Shown one piece after another: positions 26,686 through 35,913 of a DNA stretch of 64,000 nucleotides (its first letter is position 1; each line of letters starts with the position of its first letter). The stretch spans positions 421,102 to 485,101 of the forward strand of contig NZ_LNYO01000024.1 in NCBI RefSeq assembly GCF_001467895.1. The letters run 5' to 3'. A program made the position numbers and the translations under genes. The notes beneath the pieces were generated by a model. It was not told where the DNA came from. It did not search any database and was given only the letters and a program-made list of their open reading frames with translations. Source of the DNA: Legionella nautarum (GTDB taxonomy: Bacteria > Pseudomonadota > Gammaproteobacteria > Legionellales > Legionellaceae).

Positions 26686-28617
26686 TTATTGTGATTTTCT
26701 AACCCGCAGATACCATTCGCACAATAGCCTGACTTGTTTACGGGTATAGCCTTTATCGACCATTCGCGCAATGAATTCTTCGTGTTTCTTCTTATCGTCT
26801 TCAGATGCTTTAGCATTGAAAGAAATCACCGGTAATAAGTCTTCGGTATTGGTAAACATTTTCTTCTCGATGACCGATTTTAATTTTTCATAGCTGTTCC
26901 ATACCGGATTTTTACCATTATTATTGGCTCGAGCTCTAAGGACAAAATTCACTACTTCATTACGAAAATCCTTAGGATTAGAAATTCCTGCTGGTTTTTC
27001 TATTTTCTCAAGCTCTAAGTTGAGTGATGGACGATCAAAGATTTCACCTGTATCTGGGTCGCGATAATCTTGATCTTGAATCCAAAAATCTGCGTAGGTA
27101 ATGTAACGGTCAAAAATGTTTTGGCCATATTCTGAGTAAGACTCAAGATAGGCGGTTTGAATTTCTTTACCAATGAGATCAACGTATTTGGGTGTTAGAT
27201 GCTCTTTAATAAAGGTTAAATATTTTTCATGCAACTCTTGTGGGAATTGCTCTTGTTCAACTTGACGTTCTAACACATAGAGCAAATGAACAGGGTTAGC
27301 GGCGACTTCAGAATGATCAAAGTTGAAAACCTTCGATAAAATTTTGAAAGCAAAACGAGTTGAGATGCCGCTCATCCCTTCATCCACACCGGCAAAATCA
27401 CGGTATTCTTGATAGGATTTTGCTTTAGGATCAGTATCTTTGAGTGATTCACCATTATAAACGCGCATTTTGGAATAAATGCTTGAGTTTTGGGGTTCTT
27501 TTAAACGAGTCAATACGGAAAATTGGGCCAGCATATCCAGTGTACCAGGTGCGCAGGGTGCATCTTTCAACGAACTGTTATCTAGTAATTTTTGATAGAT
27601 ACGCAATTCTTCGCTAACGCGTAGACAATAAGGTACTTTAACAATGTTAATACGGTCGATAAACGCTTCGTTGTTTTTATTATTGCGGAAGGTTTGCCAT
27701 TCTGATTCGTTAGAGTGGGCAACGATAATTCCCTCGAAAGGTAAGCCCGATAAGCCTTCCGTCGCGTTATAGTTCCCTTCTTGAGTCGCTGTTAGTAGCG
27801 GATGCAAGACTTTAATTGGCGCTTTGAACATTTCAACGAATTCAAGCAAACCGCGGTTTGCGCGGCAGAGACCACCAGAATAACTATAGGCATCGGGGTC
27901 ATCTTGAGAAAACTCTTCCAATTTCCGTATGTCGACTTTACCGACTAGAGAGGAAATATCTTGATTATTTTCATCGCCTGGCTCTGTTTTGGCGACAGCA
28001 ATTTGCTTCATGCGGGACGGTTTAACTTTGACCACGCGAAACTGACTAATGTCACCGTTGTATTCATGTAAACGTTTAACAGCCCAGGGTGACATGGCAT
28101 AACGTAAATGCCGGGTCGGGATGTTGAAGCGCTCAAGTAATAATTCGCCATCCTCATCCGGGTTAAATAATGAAAGCGGTGAATCAAAAACGGGTGAACC
28201 TTTTATCGCATAGAAGGGAATTTTTTCCATTAAATCTTTTAACTTTTCCGCTAGCGATGATTTACCGCCGCCCACCGGACCCAGCAAATAAAGTACTTGT
28301 TTGGTTTCTTCAAGACCTTGAGCCGCGTGTTTTAAAAAGCCAACAATCTGTTCGATAGGCTCTTCCATGCCATAAAATTCATCAAAAACTGAATAGCGAG
28401 GTATGATTTTATTAGAAAAAATACGCGAGAGTATTGGGTCATGGCGAGTATCAACCATTTCAGGTTCGCCGATTGCCATTAATAAGCGCTCAGCTGGATT
28501 CGCATAGGCAGAAGGATCAGAACGACATAATTCTAGGTATTCATCTAGACTTAATTCTTCGGCTTTATCGTCAATAAAGCGTTTTGTATAGTTCGCCAAA
28601 AATTCATTTGTGTTCAT
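26686..28617 (-). CDS. PrkA/YeaG serine protein kinase, AAA-type
   Basis: A 643-aa protein with an N-terminal AAA+ P-loop domain (LLGPVGGGKSSLAEKLK, about 110-126) and the C-terminal PrkA kinase-like region (YGQNIFDRYITYADFWIQDQDYRDP). YeaG acts in nutrient starvation responses in E. coli. The first gene of the yeaG-yeaH-spoVR operon, with AAGGGGAAGG ahead of ATG 28617. About 120 bases separate it from the divergent pepN. Confidence 0.93.
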   Translation of the reverse strand: MNTNEFLANYTKRFIDDKAEELSLDEYLELCRSDPSAYANPAERLLMAIGEPEMVDTRHDPILSRIFSNKIIPRYSVFDEFYGMEEPIEQIVGFLKHAAQGLEETKQVLYLLGPVGGGKSSLAEKLKDLMEKIPFYAIKGSPVFDSPLSLFNPDEDGELLLERFNIPTRHLRYAMSPWAVKRLHEYNGDISQFRVVKVKPSRMKQIAVAKTEPGDENNQDISSLVGKVDIRKLEEFSQDDPDAYSYSGGLCRANRGLLEFVEMFKAPIKVLHPLLTATQEGNYNATEGLSGLPFEGIIVAHSNESEWQTFRNNKNNEAFIDRINIVKVPYCLRVSEELRIYQKLLDNSSLKDAPCAPGTLDMLAQFSVLTRLKEPQNSSIYSKMRVYNGESLKDTDPKAKSYQEYRDFAGVDEGMSGISTRFAFKILSKVFNFDHSEVAANPVHLLYVLERQVEQEQFPQELHEKYLTFIKEHLTPKYVDLIGKEIQTAYLESYSEYGQNIFDRYITYADFWIQDQDYRDPDTGEIFDRPSLNLELEKIEKPAGISNPKDFRNEVVNFVLRARANNNGKNPVWNSYEKLKSVIEKKMFTNTEDLLPVISFNAKASEDDKKKHEEFIARMVDKGYTRKQVRLLCEWYLRVRKSQ

Positions 28618-28745
28618 AAGCCTTCCCCTTTACTTATGTTTTTCTACTACTCTTTTGATTCTTTTAGTTTTAGTATAACCCATATGCAATTAAAAAAATC
28701 AGTAAATTACTAATGTTGTAGTTTTTTTAAGATGGAGCAATGTTC

Positions 28746-31331
28746 ATGCCAGAGAAAAAAACCATATATCGCAAAGATTATCAGCCCCCTAATTTTACAG
28801 TGGATACGATTGACCTCGATTTTGATTTGCATGATGACCATGCTTTGGTTAAAAATCGCATGCAATTACATCGTCAACGTGCCGGCGAACTGCATCTTTA
28901 TGGTGATGAATTAGAGCTTATCAGCATAGCGATGAATAACAAACAACTTTCTAAAAAGGACTATCGCTTAGAGAAAGATGACTTAATTATAGAAAATTGC
29001 CCTGAGGCGTTTACTCTCGAAATAGTGACACGCATTCGCCCGCAAGATAACACGCAATTGTCTGGTCTTTACCGGTCTCATCAACTTTTTTGCACGCAGT
29101 GTGAGGCCGAAGGATTTCGCAGAATTACGTTCTATCTCGACAGACCTGATGTTTTGGCAACCTATACTACGTGCATTTCTGCGGACAAAAACAAATATCC
29201 TGTACTTCTTTCTAATGGAAATTTGATTGATTCTGGCGATTTAGACCATGATCGTCATTGGGTCAAATGGAAAGATCCTTTCAAAAAGCCTTCTTATTTA
29301 TTTGCTTTGGTTGCCGGTGATCTCGCTTGTGTCCAAGATAAATTCACCACCTGCTCTGGTAAAACCGTGGATTTAAGAATTTATGTTGAACCAGGTAATG
29401 AAGACAAATGCGCCCATGCCATGGAGTCGGTGAAGAATGCGATGCGCTGGGATGAAGAAGAGTTTGGTCGCGAATATGATTTAAACATTTATATGATCGT
29501 CGCTGTCAGTGATTTTAATATGGGGGCAATGGAAAATAAGGGTTTAAATCTGTTCAATTCCAAATACATCCTTGCGCGGCCGGATACGGCAACCGATCAA
29601 GATTTTGCCGATGTGGAAGGTGTTATCGGCCATGAATATTTTCATAATTGGACAGGTAATCGTGTCACTTGCCGTGATTGGTTTCAATTAAGTTTAAAAG
29701 AAGGATTGACTGTCTTTCGTGATCAAGAGTTTTCACGTGATATGAATTCCCGTGACGTCAATCGTATTGCAGACGTTAAGGTGCTGCGCAACACGCAATT
29801 TCCAGAAGATGCTGGCTCCATGGCGCATCCGGTAAGACCTGAGTCTTATCAAGAAATCAACAACTTCTATACGGCAACGGTTTATAACAAAGGTGCTGAA
29901 GTTATTCGGATGCAACATACCTTGCTCGGCAAAGAGGGGTTTCGCCGGGGTATGGACTTATATTTTAAACGTCATGATGGCCAGGCGGTAACCATCGATG
30001 ATTTTGTGGCCGCGATGGAAGATGCGAATAAAGTAGATCTGACGCAGTTTAAACTTTGGTACAGTCAAGCCGGTACTCCAGAAATTCAGGTAGCCACTGA
30101 GTATGACTCAGGTAATCTCGAACTAACCCTGACGCAATCTTGCCCCCCAACGCCGGAATGTAAAGAGAAAAAACCCTTTCATATTCCTATTCGCATTGCC
30201 TTATTTGATGAAAAAGGTAACTCATTGCCGCTTAAGCAAGAAGTTTTAGGGCTGCGGGAAGCGCAACAAAGTTTTCATTTTTCTGGTCTGACGGCCAAAC
30301 CCATTATTTCCTTATTGCGTGATTTTTCTGCTCCAGTGAAGCTAAAGCGCCAGCTAAGCCAAGACGAGTTGCTTTCTTTGCTGCGCTTTGAGTCTAATGG
30401 CTATGCAAAATGGGACGCCGCCCAGCGCTTAGCTCTGGATTGCATCAATCATTATTTCAATACTCCCATCAATAAATGGACTATTCCTCAGGCATTAGTT
30501 GATGCTTATCGTCATGTTTTAGAGGATGAATCCCTTGATTATGCTCTACGAGCCGATTTACTAACCCCTCCAGGCTTTGAAGAAGTAGCCGCTACCTTGA
30601 CCTCTGTGGATGTGGATAGGGTAGAGAAAGCCCGAGATTTTTTCCGTGTTGAATTAGGCAAACAGCTTTACGAATATTTAGAGATGATGTATCTGGCTCT
30701 TTGGCAAGAAGAGGACCATGGTATGTACGCAAAAGCCTATGGCAAAAGGAAGTTACGCAATGTTTGTCTTGGATTAATGATGAAAGCGGATGAAGCCCAT
30801 ACTCTAAATATTTGCCAACAGCAATTTATCAAGGCGAAGACCATGACGGATCAAATTGCCAGTTTTGCTGCTTTAAATAATTGTTCGCAAGGCACGGCAA
30901 GAGAGCAGGCCATTGACAATTTTTATCGCCAATGGTCGCAAAATGACTTGGTCCTTGATAAATGGTTTTCTATTCAGGCCACTAGTGAATTAAAGGACAG
31001 CTTAGCACGGGTCAAAACGTTAATTAAGCATCCTGCATTTAGCATGAAAAATCCTAATAAGGTGCGTGCGGTAATCGGTGCTTTCTGCCAAGCTAATCCC
31101 CGTCATTTTCATGCTGCTGATGGTAGTGGTTATGTCTTCTTGCGCGAGATTTTAGAGCAAATGGATAAAATAAATCCGCAAATTGCCGCCCGTTTAGCCA
31201 CGCCGTTTACGCGCTGGCGTCGTTTTGATTCGGCTCGGCAGCAGTTCATGAAAGAGCAGCTTAAGCAACTTGCGGTACTCGATTTATCGCGAGATTTAGG
31301 TGAGGTGGTTGAGAAAAGTTTGGTGGATTAA
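28746..31331 (+). CDS. pepN: Aminopeptidase N (M1 family)
   Basis: An 861-aa cytosolic zinc aminopeptidase. The substrate-binding GAMENKGLN and the zinc motif HEYFHNWTGNRVT...E (HExxH-x18-E) are both present, and length matches the E. coli-type enzyme. ATG 28746 (MPEKKT) sits eight bases from GGAG, while the ATG at 28740 is too close to it. Three bases separate its stop from aroE, so the two are co-transcribed. Confidence 0.95.
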   Translation: MPEKKTIYRKDYQPPNFTVDTIDLDFDLHDDHALVKNRMQLHRQRAGELHLYGDELELISIAMNNKQLSKKDYRLEKDDLIIENCPEAFTLEIVTRIRPQDNTQLSGLYRSHQLFCTQCEAEGFRRITFYLDRPDVLATYTTCISADKNKYPVLLSNGNLIDSGDLDHDRHWVKWKDPFKKPSYLFALVAGDLACVQDKFTTCSGKTVDLRIYVEPGNEDKCAHAMESVKNAMRWDEEEFGREYDLNIYMIVAVSDFNMGAMENKGLNLFNSKYILARPDTATDQDFADVEGVIGHEYFHNWTGNRVTCRDWFQLSLKEGLTVFRDQEFSRDMNSRDVNRIADVKVLRNTQFPEDAGSMAHPVRPESYQEINNFYTATVYNKGAEVIRMQHTLLGKEGFRRGMDLYFKRHDGQAVTIDDFVAAMEDANKVDLTQFKLWYSQAGTPEIQVATEYDSGNLELTLTQSCPPTPECKEKKPFHIPIRIALFDEKGNSLPLKQEVLGLREAQQSFHFSGLTAKPIISLLRDFSAPVKLKRQLSQDELLSLLRFESNGYAKWDAAQRLALDCINHYFNTPINKWTIPQALVDAYRHVLEDESLDYALRADLLTPPGFEEVAATLTSVDVDRVEKARDFFRVELGKQLYEYLEMMYLALWQEEDHGMYAKAYGKRKLRNVCLGLMMKADEAHTLNICQQQFIKAKTMTDQIASFAALNNCSQGTAREQAIDNFYRQWSQNDLVLDKWFSIQATSELKDSLARVKTLIKHPAFSMKNPNKVRAVIGAFCQANPRHFHAADGSGYVFLREILEQMDKINPQIAARLATPFTRWRRFDSARQQFMKEQLKQLAVLDLSRDLGEVVEKSLVD

Positions 31332-31333
31332 GC

Positions 31334-32134
31334 ATGACAAATCATTTTGCCGTCATGGGAAATCCTATCGCTCATAGCTTATCGCCTTTTATCCATCAGC
31401 AATTTGCTGAGCAAACAGGCATCAGATTAAGTTATGAAAAAATCTTAGTGCCTGAGGGTGATTTTGAAACATGCGTCGCTCAATTTTTTACCCAAGGAGG
31501 GAAGGGGTTAAATATCACCCTTCCCTTTAAGCCACGGGCTTTTGCCATGGCAGCTGTTGCTAAACTTCGTGCCCAGCAAGCTAAAGCGGCCAATACACTA
31601 TGGATGCAGGAGGGGCAATTACATGCGGATAATACCGATGGCATTGGATTAATCAGGGATCTTTCTCATTATCTTAATCTAGCAGACAAACAAGTGCTTA
31701 TCCTTGGAGCAGGAGGTGCTGCCAGAGGAATTATTAATCCTTTATTAGAAGCAGGGATAGCCCAACTCGTTATTGTTAATCGCAGCGAAGATAATGCGAA
31801 GCGCTTAAAAGCGGATTTTGCGCAAATAAAATGCAGTTCTTTATCAGAATTAACCGGCCATTTTGATTTAATCATCAATGCAACCTCAGCAAGTTTAGCT
31901 GAGGAGAAACTACAATTAGCGCCTTCGCTATTAAAATCAACTACAGTTTGCTATGACCTCGCTTACAATCTTCAAGCGCATACCCCCTTCGTGGAATGGG
32001 CACATGAACAGAAAATTGCGGGAGTAGATGGTTTGGGTATGCTGGTGGAGCAGGCAGCGGAAGCATTCTTAATTTGGCATGGTCTGCGACCTGATGCTCG
32101 CGCCGTTTTACATCAATTAAGAAAAAACAGCTAG
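31334..32134 (+). CDS. aroE: Shikimate dehydrogenase
   Basis: A 266-aa NADP enzyme reducing 3-dehydroshikimate. It shows the shikimate-binding NPIAHSLSPFIH, the catalytic-lysine segment NITLPFKPRAF, NTDGIGLI and the nucleotide-binding GAGGAARGI. Normal length. It is coupled to pepN. With the DAHP synthase at 22322, it is the second shikimate-pathway gene in the window, though it belongs to a different operon. Confidence 0.95.
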   Translation: MTNHFAVMGNPIAHSLSPFIHQQFAEQTGIRLSYEKILVPEGDFETCVAQFFTQGGKGLNITLPFKPRAFAMAAVAKLRAQQAKAANTLWMQEGQLHADNTDGIGLIRDLSHYLNLADKQVLILGAGGAARGIINPLLEAGIAQLVIVNRSEDNAKRLKADFAQIKCSSLSELTGHFDLIINATSASLAEEKLQLAPSLLKSTTVCYDLAYNLQAHTPFVEWAHEQKIAGVDGLGMLVEQAAEAFLIWHGLRPDARAVLHQLRKNS

Positions 32135-32206
32135 TTCGATTTTGATTGACTAGACTTTGAGAAGTGATTACAAACTACGAACTGCGCATAATAAGGAATT
32201 TGCTTT

Positions 32207-32923
32207 ATGAGGATACTAGTAGCACTGCTGATCTCTTGTTTGATATGCTCAAGCTCCTATGCTGAAAGACTAGTTGTGGGCACTTCACCTTTTGACCCGC
32301 CGATGGAAAGTCAAGCGACAAAGGATAATGTATTTACTGGTTTTGAAATTGATCTTGTCAACGAGGTTTGTCGCCGGATTCATGCAACTTGTGTCTTTGA
32401 ACCCATGACCTTCGCCGACATAATGAAAGCAGTGGCAGCAGGAAAAGTTGATTTAGGCATTGATGGTTTTTTTATTACCCGAGAACGACTCAAATATTTT
32501 TTATTTAGCCAACCCTATTTACAAACCAAAGCCCAATTATTTACCACCGTCAATTCGGGTATGGACATTAACACGGTCAATGGCAAACGCGTTGCTATTG
32601 AAGCAGGTACTGTCTATAAAATGATTCTAGAAACGAGCTTTCAAAACGTTCAGGTCATTGAATACAGTAAGCAACAAGATATGTTGCAAGACTTGGCCGA
32701 TCAAAAAGTTGACTTTATCATGTTTGACTTTATCAGTGCGTCCTATTGGGTTAATAGCAATCCCACGGTGTTTAAGCTAGTTGGTCCAGCAATACCCTTT
32801 GGTCTGGGCTATGGGATTATGGCTAATCTCAATTCAGGCCCACTCATTGCTCGCATCAATAGCGCTTTGAATGCCATGGAAAATGACGGTACCTATTTAG
32901 CCATTTATTCACGCTATTTTTAA
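32207..32923 (+). CDS. Periplasmic amino-acid-type solute-binding protein
   Basis: A 238-aa protein of the type 3 solute-binding family, with a signal peptide MRILVALLISCLICSSSYA. Family features are GTSPFDPPMES, GFEIDLVNEVCRRI, GKVDLGIDGFFITRERLKYFLFSQPYL and VNGKRVAIEAGTV. This is the arginine/polar-amino-acid group. No permease or ATPase gene is adjacent, so it may work with a remote transporter or as a sensor. Ligand not assigned. Confidence 0.88.
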   Translation: MRILVALLISCLICSSSYAERLVVGTSPFDPPMESQATKDNVFTGFEIDLVNEVCRRIHATCVFEPMTFADIMKAVAAGKVDLGIDGFFITRERLKYFLFSQPYLQTKAQLFTTVNSGMDINTVNGKRVAIEAGTVYKMILETSFQNVQVIEYSKQQDMLQDLADQKVDFIMFDFISASYWVNSNPTVFKLVGPAIPFGLGYGIMANLNSGPLIARINSALNAMENDGTYLAIYSRYF

Positions 32924-32925
32924 TT

Positions 32926-34041
32926 CTAATTGGCAAAGAATTTGTTAACTTGATCGGCTGAGGTAATCGTGTCCTGATAACCTAAATCAAGAAGCTCGCG
33001 AGTAAAGCCAGGTTCGAATAATAAAAAGCTGAGTAGATCGCCTGATTTATTTTTAGCACCCAAAATATTCAGTAAAAAACGCAGCAAAGCAGGCATGGTT
33101 GCGTATTGTGCTTGAGCAATGTCAGCGATATCGATACTTGGTCTTAAATGAAGTGTTTCAATGGGACGCCAGGGAGAGCGGCGTTTTTTCCACATAGATA
33201 ATAGACGAGCAATGTCATTCATGCGATTGACCATTTCAATATCACGATCAAGATTATCGAGAAATAAACCATTTAACATCCCACCGAGAATATGGGCAAA
33301 GCCAATTTCACCGTTGCGTAATTGATCGGGATCATGGAACACCGGTAATTGGCGCGTACCCAAGATAAGAATTTTTTCAACCTGAAGACGTAAGGCCCCG
33401 CGTAGGGGCGAAACCAAACCGATACTGCCGTCACCATAATGAAAGCCGTCAATATTGACGGTGGGAAAGAAGAGCGGCAACGCGCTCGATGCGAGAATAT
33501 GCTCCATCTTCAGGCTAGTTTGTTGACTGACATGCCGTGGATAGTGCCAATCTTCAAACCCAGCAAAATCATGACGATAAAAAGAAATCGTCTGTTGGGT
33601 TTCATAGCAGTGGCTGATGACCTCCATGGCTTCCAAATGGTGATCAGCGATGTTGGTTTCAATCAAATTAAAATCAATGTTTGAAGTGATGAATTCACGT
33701 AAAGGACTAGTATCCAGTAGATTGCCTGATTGGCGTTGTCTGACGATTAAATGACTCATATTTCGGAGAACTGATTTAGAAAGTGCGTAATTAGAGGCAT
33801 TAAAAATGTGATGGCAATGAATCTCCGCCCACATCGCTTCAAGTTTTTCCAATCCTGTGGGAAAGTCATGTGCCATTTCAGCAAGCACTGCAGCATTCAG
33901 GCAGCCAACACTGACGCCGCTAATCATTTCAAACGGAATCGTTTTCACTTGTAAGATATGGCCAATGGCTTTCAACACTCCTGCTTGATAAGCGCCACGT
34001 GCTCCACCTCCGGCCAAAAAAAGAGCTTTTCTACTAGCCAT
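32926..34041 (-). CDS. Patatin-like phospholipase
   Basis: A 371-aa lipid acyl hydrolase of the patatin family: oxyanion motif GGGARGAYQAG (11-21), nucleophile elbow GVSVG (S44) and the catalytic aspartate in YGDGSIG (D204). No signal peptide is present. Legionella encodes many patatins, several of them translocated effectors (VipD type). This copy looks like the broad bacterial housekeeping type with a C-terminal ~150-residue extension, and I do not assign it to a named effector. It converges with the solute-binding protein, separated by 2 bases. Confidence 0.88.
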   Translation of the reverse strand: MASRKALFLAGGGARGAYQAGVLKAIGHILQVKTIPFEMISGVSVGCLNAAVLAEMAHDFPTGLEKLEAMWAEIHCHHIFNASNYALSKSVLRNMSHLIVRQRQSGNLLDTSPLREFITSNIDFNLIETNIADHHLEAMEVISHCYETQQTISFYRHDFAGFEDWHYPRHVSQQTSLKMEHILASSALPLFFPTVNIDGFHYGDGSIGLVSPLRGALRLQVEKILILGTRQLPVFHDPDQLRNGEIGFAHILGGMLNGLFLDNLDRDIEMVNRMNDIARLLSMWKKRRSPWRPIETLHLRPSIDIADIAQAQYATMPALLRFLLNILGAKNKSGDLLSFLLFEPGFTRELLDLGYQDTITSADQVNKFFAN

Positions 34042-34314
34042 GTCAATTTATTTTTCTTGGGGGATTAGGGCAATATAGTTGACAAAACAGGGAGCTGGCA
34101 AGCAGTTTTTATCAGAAAAATTCATTAAAAAACCGCAACTCCCCACGCCACGCTATCTCGAGCATAGCAGAGGAATCTCTCTGTAGTGGCACAAGCTTTA
34201 AAATAATGATGGATACAAATCAAGGATAGAAGAGTCAGTGAGAGCACTATAAGACTACTGTTCTCGCAAGTTGTGGTATAATTGCGCAGCAATATGATGT
34301 TTCGGTACTTGTGA
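34042..34314. other. Divergent intergenic region
   Basis: 273 bases between the patatin and the 508-aa protein. A TATAAT (34277-34282) stands 33 bases before ATG 34315, but no convincing -35 is spaced correctly. I see no other signal. Confidence 0.4.
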
Positions 34315-35841
34315 ATGAGTAGAAGTAAGTTAGAGCCAAGAGAAAACTCTGAGATAGAGCCTATGAGTTTCGAATTGACAGAGACTGAGCTTTTATTAGC
34401 ACGCCAGCAAGCTTTAGAAATGCAAGAGCCGGTTAGTTTTCAGTTTAACCCACCGCCTGAAGATGTTTTAACGATTGCGTTATTTAAAAAAGTTCCCTTC
34501 CTTTCTGGTTTCTTACGCAGTGTTGATGGAACAGGCGTAGCCATTAGTAAATTGGCTTATATCGAAGGAAGGGAATTAGCAGGTTCAATCAACTCGGGTT
34601 TTCGCGTTGCTGGCGTGATCATTGCCTTTATTGATTTTATCCGTATTCCCTTGATGTTTTATGCTGCTTGGCTTTTAGGCTGCCCGTTACCAATTACTTT
34701 ATCGCATGCAGGGCGATGGCTTTATTCTGCTGTTGTTTTAGGCTTAGCTTTAGCTGGCGTATTAGCTCCTGTCCCAGTAGCACCTATTATAGCATTATGC
34801 GCAGGATCCCTTGCCTTGGCGGTTAGCGTTTTTATTTTGGTCAAACATTTTTACGATCGTTCCCAAACGAAGCAAGCCTTGATTCAGGGCACTATAGATA
34901 TCGAGAGGGCTGAGTCGCAGTTACAAAATCTGGTAGAAAAAGCGCAGCGATTATCTGTTTTACTTAATGATCCAGGAGAAGTAGCAAATTATCCTGATTA
35001 CGTGAAGCAGATTAAAAAAATGCAAACTAAATTGCAGCGGCGAAAAGAAAAATTACAAAAGTTGTATGACAAGCAATTTGAAAACATGCAACTGATGAAG
35101 GATTTAAGTGGGAGCGCTGTACGGGATAAAAAGGTTGGTATGGCCTTAGCTATTGTAGCAGTGATTGGTTTAGCTTTAGCTATTTTTTTTCCCCATATTG
35201 GCTTAGTCCTTTTCGCGATAAGTGCTGCGACGAGTGGTTTATATCTTATCGGCTTACTGACCTATCTCCTCGTTCCGATTGTCATTGAAAAATTTAGGGC
35301 TAAGTCAGCTATGGAGATTACTCAGATAGGTCAGCTTGAGGATAATGGGCTGGAATACGATAAAAGTCTTGCCTCGACGAGCATAGCAATGCTGACGCTA
35401 TCTGGAATGAAAGAGGAAAAAAAATCCAGCGAACAAGAGCAACATCTTAGAAGATTAAAACAAATTGATAACAATCTATCGGACTACCTAGAAAGAAGCG
35501 ATGTACCCAAAATCATATATTTTTTTAGCGAGATGGCTAGCTATACTCAAGCCCATCAAGCCAGCGAAGAAGATATAAAAATTTTCCTTGATTATTTCAC
35601 CCACACCAATCGAGCATTGCAGATACTTAATGACGCCTTGTGCAATGGTGAGGTGGCTAAAGAGGAAGAGGATAAATTATTAAGCTATCGGCCATTAACC
35701 TGGGTTTTAATCGCAAGGGGAGTCACTGGTTTGGATTCTCAGCCGGCTCATTTTGTCCAACCCCTGCACGCTTTAAATTACTGTGTACCTCCTCTACCAG
35801 ACATGGATTTCAAATCAAATCTCGAAGCAAAAACTGTTTAA
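34315..35841 (+). CDS. Membrane and coiled-coil protein of unknown function (candidate effector)
   Basis: A 508-aa protein I do not recognise. Residues 97-120, 134-152, 154-178, 274-292 and 294-325 are hydrophobic and form two membrane clusters that flank a strongly charged coiled coil (about 194-262, QLQNLVEKAQ to LQRRKEKLQKLYDKQ). A soluble C-terminal domain of ~180 residues follows. There is no signal peptide. Two hydrophobic hairpins around a coiled coil is a layout common among Legionella Dot/Icm effectors that insert in host membranes; translocation is inference only. The ATG 34315 start has no strong ribosome site; ATG 34363 is an alternative. Confidence 0.6.
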   Translation: MSRSKLEPRENSEIEPMSFELTETELLLARQQALEMQEPVSFQFNPPPEDVLTIALFKKVPFLSGFLRSVDGTGVAISKLAYIEGRELAGSINSGFRVAGVIIAFIDFIRIPLMFYAAWLLGCPLPITLSHAGRWLYSAVVLGLALAGVLAPVPVAPIIALCAGSLALAVSVFILVKHFYDRSQTKQALIQGTIDIERAESQLQNLVEKAQRLSVLLNDPGEVANYPDYVKQIKKMQTKLQRRKEKLQKLYDKQFENMQLMKDLSGSAVRDKKVGMALAIVAVIGLALAIFFPHIGLVLFAISAATSGLYLIGLLTYLLVPIVIEKFRAKSAMEITQIGQLEDNGLEYDKSLASTSIAMLTLSGMKEEKKSSEQEQHLRRLKQIDNNLSDYLERSDVPKIIYFFSEMASYTQAHQASEEDIKIFLDYFTHTNRALQILNDALCNGEVAKEEEDKLLSYRPLTWVLIARGVTGLDSQPAHFVQPLHALNYCVPPLPDMDFKSNLEAKTV

Positions 35842-35913
35842 AATCTGTTATTTGCATTTCATTTTGAACTAGTATAGCGTTTTAGCTATTCATTTAGGGC
35901 GTCAAGGTGATCG

